Shown piece by piece: positions 37,064 through 48,136 of a DNA stretch of 64,000 nucleotides. Made by a program: the position numbers and the translations under genes. The stretch is from positions 248,001-312,000 of the forward strand of contig NC_017964.1 in assembly GCF_000219915.2 (NCBI RefSeq), given 5' to 3'. Source of the DNA: Advenella kashmirensis WT001. Lineage in GTDB: Bacteria > Pseudomonadota > Gammaproteobacteria > Burkholderiales > Burkholderiaceae_B. Under the pieces are notes generated by a model that saw only the letters and a list, made by a program, of their open reading frames with translations, was not told where the DNA came from and made no database searches. Numbering within the stretch: position 1 is the stretch's first letter; each line of letters starts with the position of its first letter.

Positions 37064-38646
37064 TTATTGAATATCTGCTGTTTTCAGGTCGATATAGCCA
37101 ACCGGGTGCCGCAGAATGCCTGTGACACCGGTTTTCTGCATGAAGCCTTGATTGTAGAAGAACAATGGGAAAATAGGCATGTCTGCAAACAACACTTGTT
37201 GGGATTTTTGCAACAATTCCCATCTTCTGGCAGCATCGGTTTCGTTGCGGGCAGTTTTGAGCAGCGTATCGTACTCGGCGCTGGACCAGCCGGTACGGTT
37301 CATGCTTGAGTCGCTTACAAAGCTTTCCAGTGCGTTGTAAGGATCGGCATAGTCGTTGGTAAATGAGCTGCGCGAGAACTGCAATTTGCCGCCGCGCTGC
37401 TGGGTATAAAACACCTTGCTCTCAATGGCCTGCAGACGCACGTCTACGCCCAGATTTTCCTTGAACATGGCTTGCAGTGCCTGCGCGATTTTGCGGTCAT
37501 CAGGATTATTGATATGGCTAAGCGTCACCGGCGGCAGTGTCGTATATTTTTCGGCTTGAATGCCTTTTTCAGTAAAGTCTTGGCCTGGGCTACATCAGTT
37601 TTGACAAAACCGTTGCTGGTTTGGTAGAAATCTTTGCCATCGGGGCCGGTGAACCCTGGGCTGACGAAGGCGTCGGCTGCCTTGCGGCCCTGTTTAACGA
37701 CATAATCGACAATATCCTGCCGGTTGACGGCAAGGGCGAAAGCGCGCCGGATGTCGGCGTTCTGAAACGGCGGCATCTTGGTATTGAAGCGATAGAAATA
37801 CACGCCGGCCTGTGGCACTGTCACAAATTCCTTGCTGTCTTTTACTTTTTCGTAAAGCGCTGCTGGCAGCGGCGAGGGTGTGGCGTCCAGTTCGCCGGTG
37901 CGAAACATCTGGTAACTGGTATTCAGATCGTTGATCATGACCCAGTCCACGGCATCCAGTTTGACTGCATCCTTGTCCCAGTAGTTCGGGTTCTTTTCAA
38001 ACCGCATGCTGCTGGCATGCTCCCATTCTTTGAGCATGAACGGGCCGTTGCTTACATAACTGTCTGCTTCGGTGTGCCATTTGGGATTGGCCTGTGCAAC
38101 CTTCTGGTTGACAGGGGCAAAACCGGGGTTGGTCAGGATGTTCAAAAACGACAGGCTGGGGGCATTGAGCGTGACCTGCAGGGTGTGCGGATCCAGCGCC
38201 CGAACGCCAAGCGCATCAGATTGGGCTTTGCCGGCATTGAAGTCTTGCGCGCCGACAATATCGTAGAGTAAAAAGGCGGCTGGCGAGGCGGTTGCCGGGG
38301 TCAGCAATTGGGTCCAGCCGTAGACAAAGTCACCGGCTGTGACTGGCGAGCCGTCGGACCATTTGGCATTCCTGCGCAGATGGAATGTGTAGGTTTTTCC
38401 ATCCGCAGAGACATCCCATTTTTCTGCCGTGGCAGGGGCTGCATTATGTTTGGCGTCCAGGCGCACCAGGCCTTCCATCAAATTGTTCAGTGGTTCCCAG
38501 GAAATCAGATTCAGGCCAAGGGCCGGATTCAGCGACGAGGGTTCTTCCACATTATTCAAGCGCAAGACTTTTTCGGCGTGGGATACGGTTGGCAGGGCAA
38601 CGCCCAGCGCGGCAGCAAGCAGCGCCGCAGATAGCAGATTTTTCAT
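37064..38646 (-). CDS. Oligopeptide ABC importer substrate-binding protein (OppA/family 5), one frameshift
   Basis: Periplasmic peptide receptor, about 527 aa when joined. The start at 38646 begins a signal peptide (MKNLLSAALL to VSHAEK). Family 5 features include RNAKWSDGSPVTAGDFVYGWTQLL and FNTKMPPFQNADIRRAFALAVNR. The frame breaks near 37560: A5 to A6 (AAAAAGGC to AAAAAAGGC) turns KKAFKPKNIRHC into KKGIQAEKYTTLPPVTLSHI, which runs to 37064. It is the last gene of the operon and lies 104 bp after the ATPase stop. Confidence 0.88.
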
Positions 38647-38749
38647 GGCAATTTCCAAACAAATGATCCCTTGACGGAATCCAATGTATGCAAACATACC
38701 TGAAAATGAAAGCGTCGTGGGCGCAAATGGGGTTGTCGAAACAACCGTA

Positions 38750-39819
38750 TCAGATTTCGGGTTCCGCCTGGCTGGTCTGTGGCGCCGGGCGTCGTGCAGC
38801 CAGCAGCGCACCGAGCCTTGCGCAGGCAGGGCAGTGGACGGTGGCGCGATTTGGCGGCAGACATGCATGGCGTGCTGGCAACGTGCAGCGAAGGCACAGC
38901 CTGCGGGTGGGGCGAACAGATCGGGCGGCTGGCCGGCAATGGCCTTCAGGCTGGCGGCCGGCATGTCCAGGCGCGGTACCGAGGCCAGCAGCGCACGGGT
39001 ATACGGATGGGCAGGCTGGGCAAACAGTGCATGGACGTCTGCGGTTTCAACGCATTGGCCGGCATACATGACCGTGACCCGGTCGGCAATGCCCGCGACA
39101 ACGCCCAGGTCATGGGTGATCAGGATGATGGCAATGCCGGTGCGCGCCTGGATATCTTTGAACAGCGCCAGAATCTGGGCCTGGATGGTAACATCCAGCG
39201 CCGTGGTGGGTTCGTCTGCAATCAGCAGGTCCGGATCGCACATCAATGCAATGGCGATCACGATACGCTGGCGCATGCCGCCGGAAAACTCATGCGGGAA
39301 CTGTTTCAGCCGCTGTTGTGGACTGGAGATGCCCACCAGATCAAGCATTTGAATGGCGCGCTCCCTTGCCTGATCTGCGCTATATTTCAAATGTCGTCGC
39401 ACCCCTTCGGTCATCTGTTCACCGATGGTGAGGGTGGGATTGAGCGCCGTCATCGGGTCCTGGAAAATCAGGGCAATACGCTTGCCCTGGATCTCACGCC
39501 ATTGCGGCGGTGTCAGTGTCGTTAGTTCGCGTCCATCAAAGGTAATGGTGCCGTAGGTAACCTGGGCAGTCGCAGCCGGCAACAGCCCCATGATAGTCTG
39601 GCTGGTGACTGACTTGCCGCTGCCCGATTCGCCGACAATGGCCAGGGTTTCGCCGCGTGCGACATGCAGGCAAACCTGGCGCAGCGCATGAACATGCCCG
39701 CCATAGGTGCGAAAGCGAACCGAGAGATCGCGCACCGCCAGCAGCGGTTGCGTCTGGTCGTTGGCAGGTGGGACGGCCGCGTCCTTTATTGCGCCGGTAT
39801 CAGTGTGTAGCATGCTCAT
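38750..39819 (-). CDS. Oligopeptide/dipeptide ABC importer ATP-binding protein (OppD/DppD-like), stop lost by frameshift
   Basis: ATPase of about 356 aa. Walker A GESGSGKSVTSQ, signature FSGGMRQRIVIAIAL and Walker B LLIADEPTTALD are clear. The C-terminal oligopeptide-binding-type cysteine segment is GCAFAARCQHAMHVC, which may bind a metal cluster. The open frame runs past the expected end straight into the binding-protein gene, producing an apparent 764-aa fusion. Adding one C near 38772 (CACAGACCAGCC to CACAGACCCAGCC) gives an ending SQAEPEI and a TGA at 38752-38750, so the fusion is probably an artefact. It overlaps the permease stop by 4 bp. Confidence 0.87.
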
Positions 39820-40769
39820 TTGTTTTGCCCCAGTCGCGGATCCAGCGCATCCTGAAGCCCATCACCCACGACGTTGAAAGCGAACATGGTCAGGGAAATG
39901 AACAGGGCAGGGAAAAACAGTTGCCACCAGTCACCCGACAGAATGACGCCCAGCGCATCGTTGGCCATGACGCCCCAACTGGCATAGGGGGCCTGTACGC
40001 CCAGGCCCAGAAAACTGAGAAAGGCTTCGGCAAAAATGGCGGTGGGGACGGTCAATGTCATCTGCACCAGAATCGGCCCCATTGCATTGGGCAGCAGATG
40101 GCGACGAATGATATGCGCCGTGCCGGCACCGAAAGAGCGGGCGGCGGTCACATATTCCTGATTTTTCAACTGTAATACCTGGCCGCGCACCAGTCTGGCC
40201 ATGCTGATCCAGCCGGTAATGGTAAGGGCGATAATAATGGTGAGCAGGCTGGGGCCCATGACCACCATCAGCAAAATGACCACCAGCAGATAGGGCAGGC
40301 CATAGAGAACCTCCAGCACGCGCATCATGAAAATATCTGTCTTGCCGCCTTTGTATCCGCTATAGCCGCCGTAGGTGACGCCAATCACAAAATCGATCAG
40401 TGCCGCCATGAAACCGACGAACAGTGAAATCCGTGCGCCGTACCAGGTCCTGACGAAAATATCGCGGCCCAGATCATCGGTACCGAACCAGTGCAGCGAT
40501 GACGGCGGCATGTTCTGGCTTTTGAGGTCCTGGGCGGTCACTGACCAGACCGATAGCATGGGAGCAAGTGCCGCCATGATAATCAGCATGATCAGAAATA
40601 CCAGCCCGACAATGGCGGCAGGATTGCTGCGCAGGCGCCACCACGCATTACGCCAGTAAGAGACCGAAGGTCGCAAGACATGCACGACTGCTTGCGGATC
40701 GGGCGGGGCCGCCTCGAACATGTCATCGGTAATGATTGGCGTCTCTTGCGATGTCGCGTGGCTGTTCAT
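39816..40769 (-). CDS. Oligopeptide/dipeptide ABC importer permease (OppC/DppC-like)
   Basis: A 317-aa permease. The N-terminal cytosolic stretch is followed by FLIMLIIMAALAPML. The family's coupling region is EYVTAARSFGAGTAHIIRRHLLPN and a further helix set ends SLTMFAFNVVGDGLQDALDPR, the OppC C-terminus. Overlaps both neighbours by 4 bp. Confidence 0.92.
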   Translation of the reverse strand: MNSHATSQETPIITDDMFEAAPPDPQAVVHVLRPSVSYWRNAWWRLRSNPAAIVGLVFLIMLIIMAALAPMLSVWSVTAQDLKSQNMPPSSLHWFGTDDLGRDIFVRTWYGARISLFVGFMAALIDFVIGVTYGGYSGYKGGKTDIFMMRVLEVLYGLPYLLVVILLMVVMGPSLLTIIIALTITGWISMARLVRGQVLQLKNQEYVTAARSFGAGTAHIIRRHLLPNAMGPILVQMTLTVPTAIFAEAFLSFLGLGVQAPYASWGVMANDALGVILSGDWWQLFFPALFISLTMFAFNVVGDGLQDALDPRLGQNK

Positions 40770-41698
40770 GACTGCCCCTTGCGGTGAAGCGCAATGCGCG
40801 GGTCAAGCAGGCCGTAGGCAATATCGACCAGAAATAGCAGGAAGACCAGAATAGCGCTGTAAAACACGGTTGTGCCCATGATGACCGGATAGTCGCGAGT
40901 GCTGATGGAATCGACGAAATACCGGCCCATGCCGGGAATGGCAAAGATTTTTTCAATCACGAAGGTGCCCGTCAGGATGGACGCCGCCAGCGTTCCGAGC
41001 AGTGTTACCACCGGCAGCAGGGCATTGCGCAGGCCATGCCTGATCACGATACGCCATGGTGATAGCCCTTTTGCGCGCGCCATTGTCATATAGTCCTGCG
41101 TCAGTACATCGAGCATGCTGGAGCGGGTGATGCGAGCCAGGATGGCCATGGGTGTGACGGCCAGGGCAATTACCGGCAGCACCTTGTGCCATGGCGTACG
41201 CCAGGTGGCAGCAGGAAACCAGCCCAGGCCTACCGAGAGCTCCTGTATGAGCAATGTTGCCAGCACGAAGTTGGGAATGGAAATGCCCACCACTGCCACA
41301 GCCATGACTGCGCGATCGATCAGCCGGTTATGCCGCAATGCCGCCACAGTGCCTGCGGCTATGCCGGACAGGGTTGCAACCACAAGTGCAATCAGACCCA
41401 GTTCAAACGACACCGGAAACCCACGGGCCAGGAGTGTATTGACGGAGGTATCCGGATTGGATATGGAAGGGCCATAGTCGAACGTGATAATGGCTTTGAG
41501 GTAATGCAGGTATTGCACCGGTAGCGACTGATCCAGCTTGTAGAACGCTCGCAGGTTGTCCTGCACCGCCGCACTGGTTTGTCGTTCCTGATCGAAGGGG
41601 GTGCCGGGAATCAAATGCATCAGCACGAAGGTGAGCGTGGCGATAATGAAAATGGTGCCCAGCATCAGTGCAAACCGCTGCAGAATATATTTTTTCAT
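40766..41698 (-). CDS. Oligopeptide/dipeptide ABC importer permease (OppB/DppB-like)
   Basis: A 310-aa permease. Start 41698 ([17 protein letters not shown]) is the standard OppB N-terminus and overlaps the upstream ATPase gene by 4 bp; the open frame upstream of it is spurious. FVLMHLIPGTPFD, the coupling region YMTMARAKGLSPWRIVIRHGLRNALLP and the last helix FLLFLVDIAYGLLDPRI are all present. Confidence 0.92.
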   Translation of the reverse strand: MKKYILQRFALMLGTIFIIATLTFVLMHLIPGTPFDQERQTSAAVQDNLRAFYKLDQSLPVQYLHYLKAIITFDYGPSISNPDTSVNTLLARGFPVSFELGLIALVVATLSGIAAGTVAALRHNRLIDRAVMAVAVVGISIPNFVLATLLIQELSVGLGWFPAATWRTPWHKVLPVIALAVTPMAILARITRSSMLDVLTQDYMTMARAKGLSPWRIVIRHGLRNALLPVVTLLGTLAASILTGTFVIEKIFAIPGMGRYFVDSISTRDYPVIMGTTVFYSAILVFLLFLVDIAYGLLDPRIALHRKGQS

Positions 41699-42711
41699 GG
41701 GTGTGATCCGTCGGCATCCAGCGCATGGCAGGCGGCAAAGTGTCCCGGCGTGTGCTCGCGCCACACGGGCGCCTCGCTCTGGCAGACCGTCATGGCCTTG
41801 GGACAGCGCGACTTGAAAGCACAACCAGTGGTGGGGGCCAGCGGGCTGGGCAATTCGCCATGAAGCACCTGGCCGGTTCGCTGCCGCTGTATCTGTGGAT
41901 CGGGCACCGGAATTGCCGACAGCAAGGCCTGGGTGTAGGGGTGTAGCGGGTTGTGATAGAGCTCGTGGCTGTCGGCCAGCTCCGCCATGTAACCCATGTA
42001 CATGACGCCTACCCGATCCGAGACGTATTGCACCATGGAAAGGTCATGGGCAATAAACAGAAAGGTCAGTTTGCGTTCGCGTTGCAGACGCTGCAGCAAC
42101 TGCACGATCTGTGCCTGAATGGAGACATCCAGCGCGGAAATGGGCTCGTCGGCCACAATGAATGCCGGCTCAAGCGCGAGCGCACGGGCGATGCCGATAC
42201 GCTGGCGCTGGCCGCCGGAAAACTCATGCGGATAACGTCGGGCAAACGAGGCGTTCAACCCAACTTCTTCAAGCAGCATGCCGACGCGTTGCGCCTTTTC
42301 CCTGGGATCCCGGTACAGACCGTGAATATCCAGCGGTTCGGCAATCAGGTCGAACACGCTGGCGCGAGGGTTCAGGCTGGCATAGGGGTCTTGAAATATC
42401 ATCTGCATGTCGCGCAGCAGTTTGCGGCGCGCATGGCCTTTGACTTGATGAATATCCTGGCCGCGAAAGGTAACGTAGCCCTCTGTCGGATCGTAAAGAC
42501 CCAGCACACTGCGGCCCGTGGTGGATTTGCCGCAACCTGACTCACCCACCAGTCCCAGTGTTTCGCCTTCGTGGATATCAAATGACACGCCATTGACGGC
42601 GTATACACATTGCTGCCTGCCCAGATCGAAGTGTTTTTTCAGATTATGCACCGACACCAGCACCGGACGGTCGTTGCGGGTACAGGCAGAGTGGGTGGAC
42701 GCAGTAGTCAT
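41695..42711 (-). CDS. Oligopeptide/dipeptide ABC importer ATP-binding protein (OppF/DppF-like)
   Basis: First gene of the five-gene importer operon, 338 aa. Walker [14 protein letters not shown], signature [15 protein letters not shown] and Walker [15 protein letters not shown] are visible; the C-terminal oligopeptide module has [15 protein letters not shown]. Order F-B-C-D-A with 4-bp overlaps shows tight translational coupling. The imported peptide class is not known. Confidence 0.92.
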   Translation of the reverse strand: MTTASTHSACTRNDRPVLVSVHNLKKHFDLGRQQCVYAVNGVSFDIHEGETLGLVGESGCGKSTTGRSVLGLYDPTEGYVTFRGQDIHQVKGHARRKLLRDMQMIFQDPYASLNPRASVFDLIAEPLDIHGLYRDPREKAQRVGMLLEEVGLNASFARRYPHEFSGGQRQRIGIARALALEPAFIVADEPISALDVSIQAQIVQLLQRLQRERKLTFLFIAHDLSMVQYVSDRVGVMYMGYMAELADSHELYHNPLHPYTQALLSAIPVPDPQIQRQRTGQVLHGELPSPLAPTTGCAFKSRCPKAMTVCQSEAPVWREHTPGHFAACHALDADGSHP

Positions 42712-42860
42712 TCGCTAATAAAAGAGCGCCGGCGCCGGCCGGCTTTGGATTGGTGTCAGTGTCGATATTATATGCAAAGCATCGGCCGGGATATTGCAGT
42801 TAGCCCTGATGCTATGATGTGAGCGGTATTTTCAGGGTTTTCTACAATGGTTTTGCTGCG

Positions 42861-43638
42861 ATGGCAATAGGTCCTTTTTTCTTTGCGCCCATGGTGCTTG
42901 CGGTTATGGCGGGTGTGATTACGCTGCTGGCCGGCTGTGCCGTGCTCACGCGGCGGGTCAGCCCGCAGTTTGATCGCTGGCCCTGGCTGGTCATGCTATT
43001 GGTGCTGGCCAGTGCCCGGCTGGGCTTTGTCATTCGCCACTGGGATAGTTTTCTGACCGAACCCTGGCGCATCTTTTATTTCTGGCAGGGTGGCTTTGAC
43101 ATCGGATGGGCCATCGCTGCGGCGGTGGTCTCTCTGGTGCTATTGCAGGGTTTGCGCCGCGAGCGCTTGGCGGGGCGCTGCTTGGCCTGGTGGCCGCGGT
43201 GATGGTCTCGCTAGCGCTGCTGGTGCCCGGTCCGCTTGCCCAGCCCTTGCCGGCCATGGCATTGCCAGACATGAACGGTCAAATGCACAACCTGCAGGAT
43301 CTGCGCAACCAGAAAGTGGTCATCAACCTTTGGGCGACTTGGTGCGGCCCCTGCCGCCGCGAAATGCCCATGCTGGAGCAGGCGGCCCGGCAAAACCCGG
43401 ATGTACGGTTTCTATTTGTGAATCAGGGAGAGTCGGCGGCCACGATCGAGAACTATTTGCGGCAGGAGAAGCTGGACCTGAGCCAGTGGATTCGATTGGA
43501 TCCCGATTCGACCTGTCGGCGCAGTTTCGTACGCGCGGTCTGCCCACAACGTTGTTCTTTAGTGGCAACACGTTGCAACGGACCCAGGTGGGCGAGATCA
43601 GTCGCGAAGTGCTGAGCGAAAAACTGGACGGGCTGTAG
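42861..43638 (+). CDS. Membrane-anchored TlpA-like thiol-disulfide oxidoreductase, two frameshifts
   Basis: Reconstructed as about 259 aa across three frames. The N-terminal part has about three membrane helices (FFFAPMVLAVMAGVITLLAGC, WLVMLLVLASARLGFVI, FDIGWAIAAAVVSLVLL) resembling a prolipoprotein-transferase-like membrane unit. One base missing near 43170 leads to GGALLGLVAAVMVSLALLVPG. A periplasmic thioredoxin domain follows with the redox motif LWATWCGPCRREMP. A second missing base near 43515 (TT to TTT) restores PDFDLSAQFRTRGLPTTLFFS, carrying the cis-Pro loop (RGLPTT). A GTG at 42819 is an alternative start. Confidence 0.75.
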
Positions 43639-43709
43639 CAGGGCGCCGGCTGCGGTGTCGCCCCGGCCGGCAGCACTTGCCCGCTCTGACATCCCGTTGC
43701 GGTATCGGG

Positions 43710-44974
43710 TCAGGCGGCAGGAACGACCGGGCCGGGTGTGACCACGCGCATGGTTCTACGCATCAGCGGTGGCGTCAATGCAGCGAATAACAGCATCAAC
43801 AGGCCGTTCATGACGCACAGGGCCGCCAGGCCCCAATGCACATACACCAGCTTGAACAGTTCAATGCCCACTGCTTGTATCAGCATCATGATCAGGCTCA
43901 TGACCGCGGCCACGACCCCTTTAGGCTGATCGGAGGCCATCAGGGTAAAGCGATACAGGACCGCAAAGCTAATGCCCTGGGCAAACGCTGACAGGGCCAG
44001 CCCGGCAACCAGTCCAAGATATTCAAAGGACGGAATAAAGCCAGCCAGAATCAGCAGAATGCCGCCGGCGATCATCAGGGGAATGGAAAAATACACCGAT
44101 TGCCCTACCGGAAAGCGCGGCGCATATCTGGCCAGCGCCAGATTGCCGACAATCAGGCTGATGAAAATGGGTAATTGGGACAGGCCGTAACCCATGTTGG
44201 TCATGCCCATATCCTTGATCAGAAATACCGGCGACAGGCCGATCCAAACCAGCATGGGCAGTACGATCAACGGAAAATAAAGCGTCAGTTGCATGAACAG
44301 GCTGTTTTTGAACACCAGCCGGTACTGCTGCCAGATCTGTGCCGGCGGCTTTTTGGGCAGGGCCAGATTGACGGTTTCAGGCATGTGCAGGAACAGGCCC
44401 ACCAGCGAGACACAGGCGATCGCCGCGATAATGACAAAGCCCCAGTGCCAAGACACTACACTGATCAGGCAGCGCCGGCCAATGGGCCCAGCAGGGGCGC
44501 GACCATGGAAATATTTGCCATTAGCGCCATCACGCGAATGGCCGTGAGTTCTTCAAACGCCTCCTGTATGCTGACATAGCCGACCGCCGCAATGAAGCAC
44601 AGCCCCATTCCCTGCAGGAAACGCAGCAGCATGAACCATTCAATGGTGGGGGCCAGCAGAATGAGCAAATTGGTCGCGATGAAATACATGACGCCCGCCA
44701 GCATGACGGGACGCCGACCGTAGCGGTCGGATAACGGGCCGATTAGCCAGGTCAGGCAGGCGCCGCCCAGAATATATAGCGACATGGACGAGGCCACCCA
44801 GGCGTCGTCTACGCCATATTCGGCGGTGATGGTGAGCATGGCCGGCTGAACCATGTCGTTGCCGATATAGGCGGACAGTTCATACAGCACCATGGCCAAT
44901 GGGAATAGCAGCATGGACAGACTGATAAACCGTTTGTCGGAGGGCTTGCGCGAAGAGGGAGGCATGGGAAACAA
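43710..44974 (-). CDS. MdfA/MdtM-like MFS drug efflux transporter, one frameshift
   Basis: A 12-helix proton antiporter, about 421 aa when joined. The N-terminus [29 protein letters not shown] closely follows the MdfA/MdtM pattern with the membrane acidic residue in the first helix. The MFS motif A appears as [14 protein letters not shown]. The frame breaks near 44462: one C added (GCTGCCTGATC to GCTGCCCTGATC) joins GPLAGAALISVV to [11 protein letters not shown]. It would export cationic or neutral drugs; the natural substrate is unknown. Confidence 0.87.
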
Positions 44975-45132
44975 CCAGGAAGATGTGCCGAATTATACCA
45001 AGGCGGCAGTGCAGCTGTGATTTAACCACTAAAATAAAGGGTTCTTTGATCAGCGACAAGTATTGTGCCTAGTACAATTGCAATAATTGTCCATTCTGTG
45101 TTTTTTTATTCCCCCTGAAGGTACGTTTTACA

Positions 45133-45906
45133 ATGGCCGCATTTCTGGAAGGCAAAGTCCTCAGCATCCACCACTGGACAGACAGACTGTTCAGTTTTAC
45201 CACTACCCGTGATCAGGCATTGCGTTTTTCCAACGGGCATTTCACCATGATCGGTTTGCCTGTCAATGGCAAACCGTTGTTGCGTGCGTATAGTATTGCC
45301 AGCGCTAATTATGAAGATCATCTGGAGTTCCTCAGCATCAAGGTGCCTGACGGCCCGCTCACCTCGCGCCTGCAGCATATCCAGGTCGGCGACAGCATTA
45401 TTGTGGGCCGCAAGCCTACGGGAACGTTGCTGGTAGACTATCTGCTTCCCGGCAAGCGCCTGTATATGCTGGCCACCGGCACCGGGCTGGCTCCCTTCAT
45501 GAGCCTGATTCGCGATCCGGAAACCTATGAGCGTTTTGATGAGGTCATTCTGGTGCACGGGGTGCGTTTTGCCAACGAACTATGCTATCACGACTACATT
45601 ACGAATGAGTTGCCCAAGCATGAGTTCCTGGGTGAAATGGTGTCGGAAAAACTGAAGTACTACCCTACAGTCACGCGCGAACCATTCCGCAATGAAGGCC
45701 GGATCACAGCGCTGCTGGAGTCCGGCAAGCTGTTTACCGATCTGGGCGTGCCTGCCCTGAACCCCGAGACCGACCGCGCCATGATTTGCGGCAGCCCCGA
45801 GATGCTGCGCGACCTGAAAACGGCGCTGGAGCGTCGTGGTTTCAGCGAAGGCAACACCTCGCGCCCCGGTGCGTTTGTGATTGAACGGGCGTTTGCCGAA
45901 CAGTAA
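45133..45906 (+). CDS. fpr: Ferredoxin-NADP+ reductase (FNR, FldR-type)
   Basis: A 257-aa flavoprotein exchanging electrons between NADPH and ferredoxin or flavodoxin. The FAD-binding R-x-Y-S motif is RAYSIAS, the NADP-binding segment is ATGTGLAPFMSLIRDPE, and the C-terminus VIERAFAEQ is typical of the bacterial subclass. The gene is intact. Confidence 0.92.
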   Translation: MAAFLEGKVLSIHHWTDRLFSFTTTRDQALRFSNGHFTMIGLPVNGKPLLRAYSIASANYEDHLEFLSIKVPDGPLTSRLQHIQVGDSIIVGRKPTGTLLVDYLLPGKRLYMLATGTGLAPFMSLIRDPETYERFDEVILVHGVRFANELCYHDYITNELPKHEFLGEMVSEKLKYYPTVTREPFRNEGRITALLESGKLFTDLGVPALNPETDRAMICGSPEMLRDLKTALERRGFSEGNTSRPGAFVIERAFAEQ

Positions 45907-46106
45907 GCAGGTTTATCGGGCAGTTGCCAACCCGGTTTTTCCAGAGCGGGGCATGCTGGCAGTATAGCCGCCGGTCACGGGGGGTTTGCCGGTATCGGCG
46001 CTGGCGCGTAGCTGGTAGGCCGTATGGAGCTTTCAAACAAGAGAGCCCAACGAATGTAAAACAGGCCGCCAGCACCTCACAACATCGCGTGCCGGTCTGG
46101 CTGCGC

Positions 46107-47955
46107 CTAGGCCGGCTCCCTGGCTGGTCTGAACAGCGTCAGTGACTTGCGTGCCCGGGTACAGGCGACGTAATACCGGTTGCGCTCCACGTCGGGGGCG
46201 TCGGTTTTGCTGCGGAACGTCGTATCTGCGGTGTCATAGACCAGTACGTGATCATATTCATGACCTTTGGCTTCGGTAACGGTAAGCAGGGGCACGCCAC
46301 CGCGTGTACTGCAACGGGCCGCCACGGCTGCCAGGACTGCGGGCCATGCCTGCATTGGCGTCGGGTTTTGCTGCAAATACATCAATAATCCCTCCCAGCC
46401 TGCAGCAACGATTCGTCCAGCAGTCGCTGGGGCGTGGTCAGGTCGCGGAACAAATCGGCCTGGCGTGCAAAGGTCTGCAGCGCATCTGTGGCGCTGGCGT
46501 CCGGCGCGTGCGCTGTGGTCAGCCACCGCTGCAGGGCATGTTTCAGGCTGGGGCCGAACACCAATTTACTTGCGGCAAGCCAGTTTTCCGTGTACATGCG
46601 CAGATTGCCGGGCGTTAACCCGGTTTGCGCCAATTCACGGACCGTGTCGGGCGCCAGGCAGCCGGGCAGCGAAGAAAATTGTCGCAAGGCCAGCGGCAGC
46701 GTACGCAACTGTGCCATGGCCTGTGGAAAACGCAAGGCATACAGGACTGTCGCAATGCCGATGGCCGGCGTGTTTGCCAGCGGCCAGGCCAGTTTGATCG
46801 AGGCGGGACCGTGACACAACAGGGAAAAGGCGGCACGAATCCGGTCCGGGCCATGACGGCAGACGATGCTTTGTTTGCCCAGGGGGGCCAGTGCGCCGGC
46901 GTCCTCCCAGTTGCCACTGCAGACCATCACCGGCGTATCGGAGACGACGGCCGAGGTAATGGTCCGCTGCGTGAGTTCTCCTGCCAGCGTGGCCAGTTCC
47001 GGACCGAAGCGATAACTGGTAAGGCTGTTTACTCGTCTGGCGGAAAAATCCCGGACAAAGGCGTCGAAAACCAGCTCGGTATTGGCGCCGCGCCAGGCAA
47101 AGATGGTCTGGTAACGATCGCCCACGGCCATCAGCCTGTGGGCATCGCGGCCAATGCGCGACAGCAGCATTAACTGCAGGGGTGTGGTGTCGTGAAATTC
47201 GTCGATCAGCACAAACCGGTAGGCAGCGGCGCTGCCCGGCAGTTCGGCGCCATTGTCCAGCGCTTCGAGCAAATCATAGGAGGCCTCGGACACCAGGCGA
47301 AAGCCATACATGCCCTTGCCGCGCTCGGGCTTATAGGCCGGGTCCAGCAGGGTGTCATCTGGTTCAGCCGCTTCAGGTTTCCAGTGGGCGCGCAGGGCAT
47401 CATAGCGGCGGAAAACGGCGCGTACCAGCTCAGGCGGATGATGCAAGCCATCGCCAAAAGCGGCCTGTTCGTCTTCTGTCGATTCGGCCTGCCAGGCCAG
47501 GGATGCCCGGTAGTAATCCAGGTCGGACATCAGTTTTTCCATGGCATCAGTCGACAGGGCGGGTGCCTGCAGCGTCACGGCGTCGTCCTGCTCGGACATA
47601 TCCTGCAGCTCCTGACAGACATCGCTTACCAGATCGGGCAGCAGGTCGTTCACAATGGCATGGCGATCAAGCACATAACGTTCATCGCCCAGGCGCCGCA
47701 ACAGGAAGTGCGCCAGGCCGTCGATGGTAAAAATATGCAGATTCGTATTGGATCCGGCTTCCAGGTTGCGCGCGCGCATATAGTTTTGCAGAACGTCGCG
47801 GCCGGCACGGCTGAAGGTGACCAGCAGTGTGCGGCCCTGTGTGACGCATTGCGCCGCTTCGTGGGCAATCAACGTGGTTTTGCCGCTGCCGGCCACCCCT
47901 TCGATCAGCAGGCACGATCGGGGTATTGGTCAAACAGAAGAGGAGAATTTACCAT
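46107..47955 (-). CDS. UvrD/Rep-like superfamily I DNA helicase, two frameshifts
   Basis: Reconstructed as 616 aa. The start at 47955 (MVNSPLLFDQYP) is recovered by adding one C near 47922, which joins it to CLLIEGVAGSGKTTLIAHEAA (Walker A). Motif Ia is LLVTFSRAGRDVL, motif II VLIDEFHDTTPLQL, motif III MAVGDRYQTIFAWRGAN, motif IV-like TSYRFGPELATLA. A second break near 46390 (GGCTGGGAGGGATTATTGATG) joins to the C-terminal part with motif V TVTEAKGHEYDHVLVYD and motif VI RNRYYVACTRARKSLTLF. It is shorter than Rep/UvrD, lacking most of the 1B/2B insertions; a DNA repair or stress role is inferred. Confidence 0.78.
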
Positions 47956-48136
47956 ATTGAAAATAAATAAAAGATTAACTGCATGAATGTATACCGAAAG
48001 TAAATTCTCAAATAACTGTCTGCTGCCTTGAGGCTGTCTGCCGGAGTCGTCATAATAGCAATAATCAGGGTAAAGAGCGGGCCAAATTCCAGGACCACGC
48101 CACCCGACCTCAACAAATCATCAATCAGGAGCCAAT

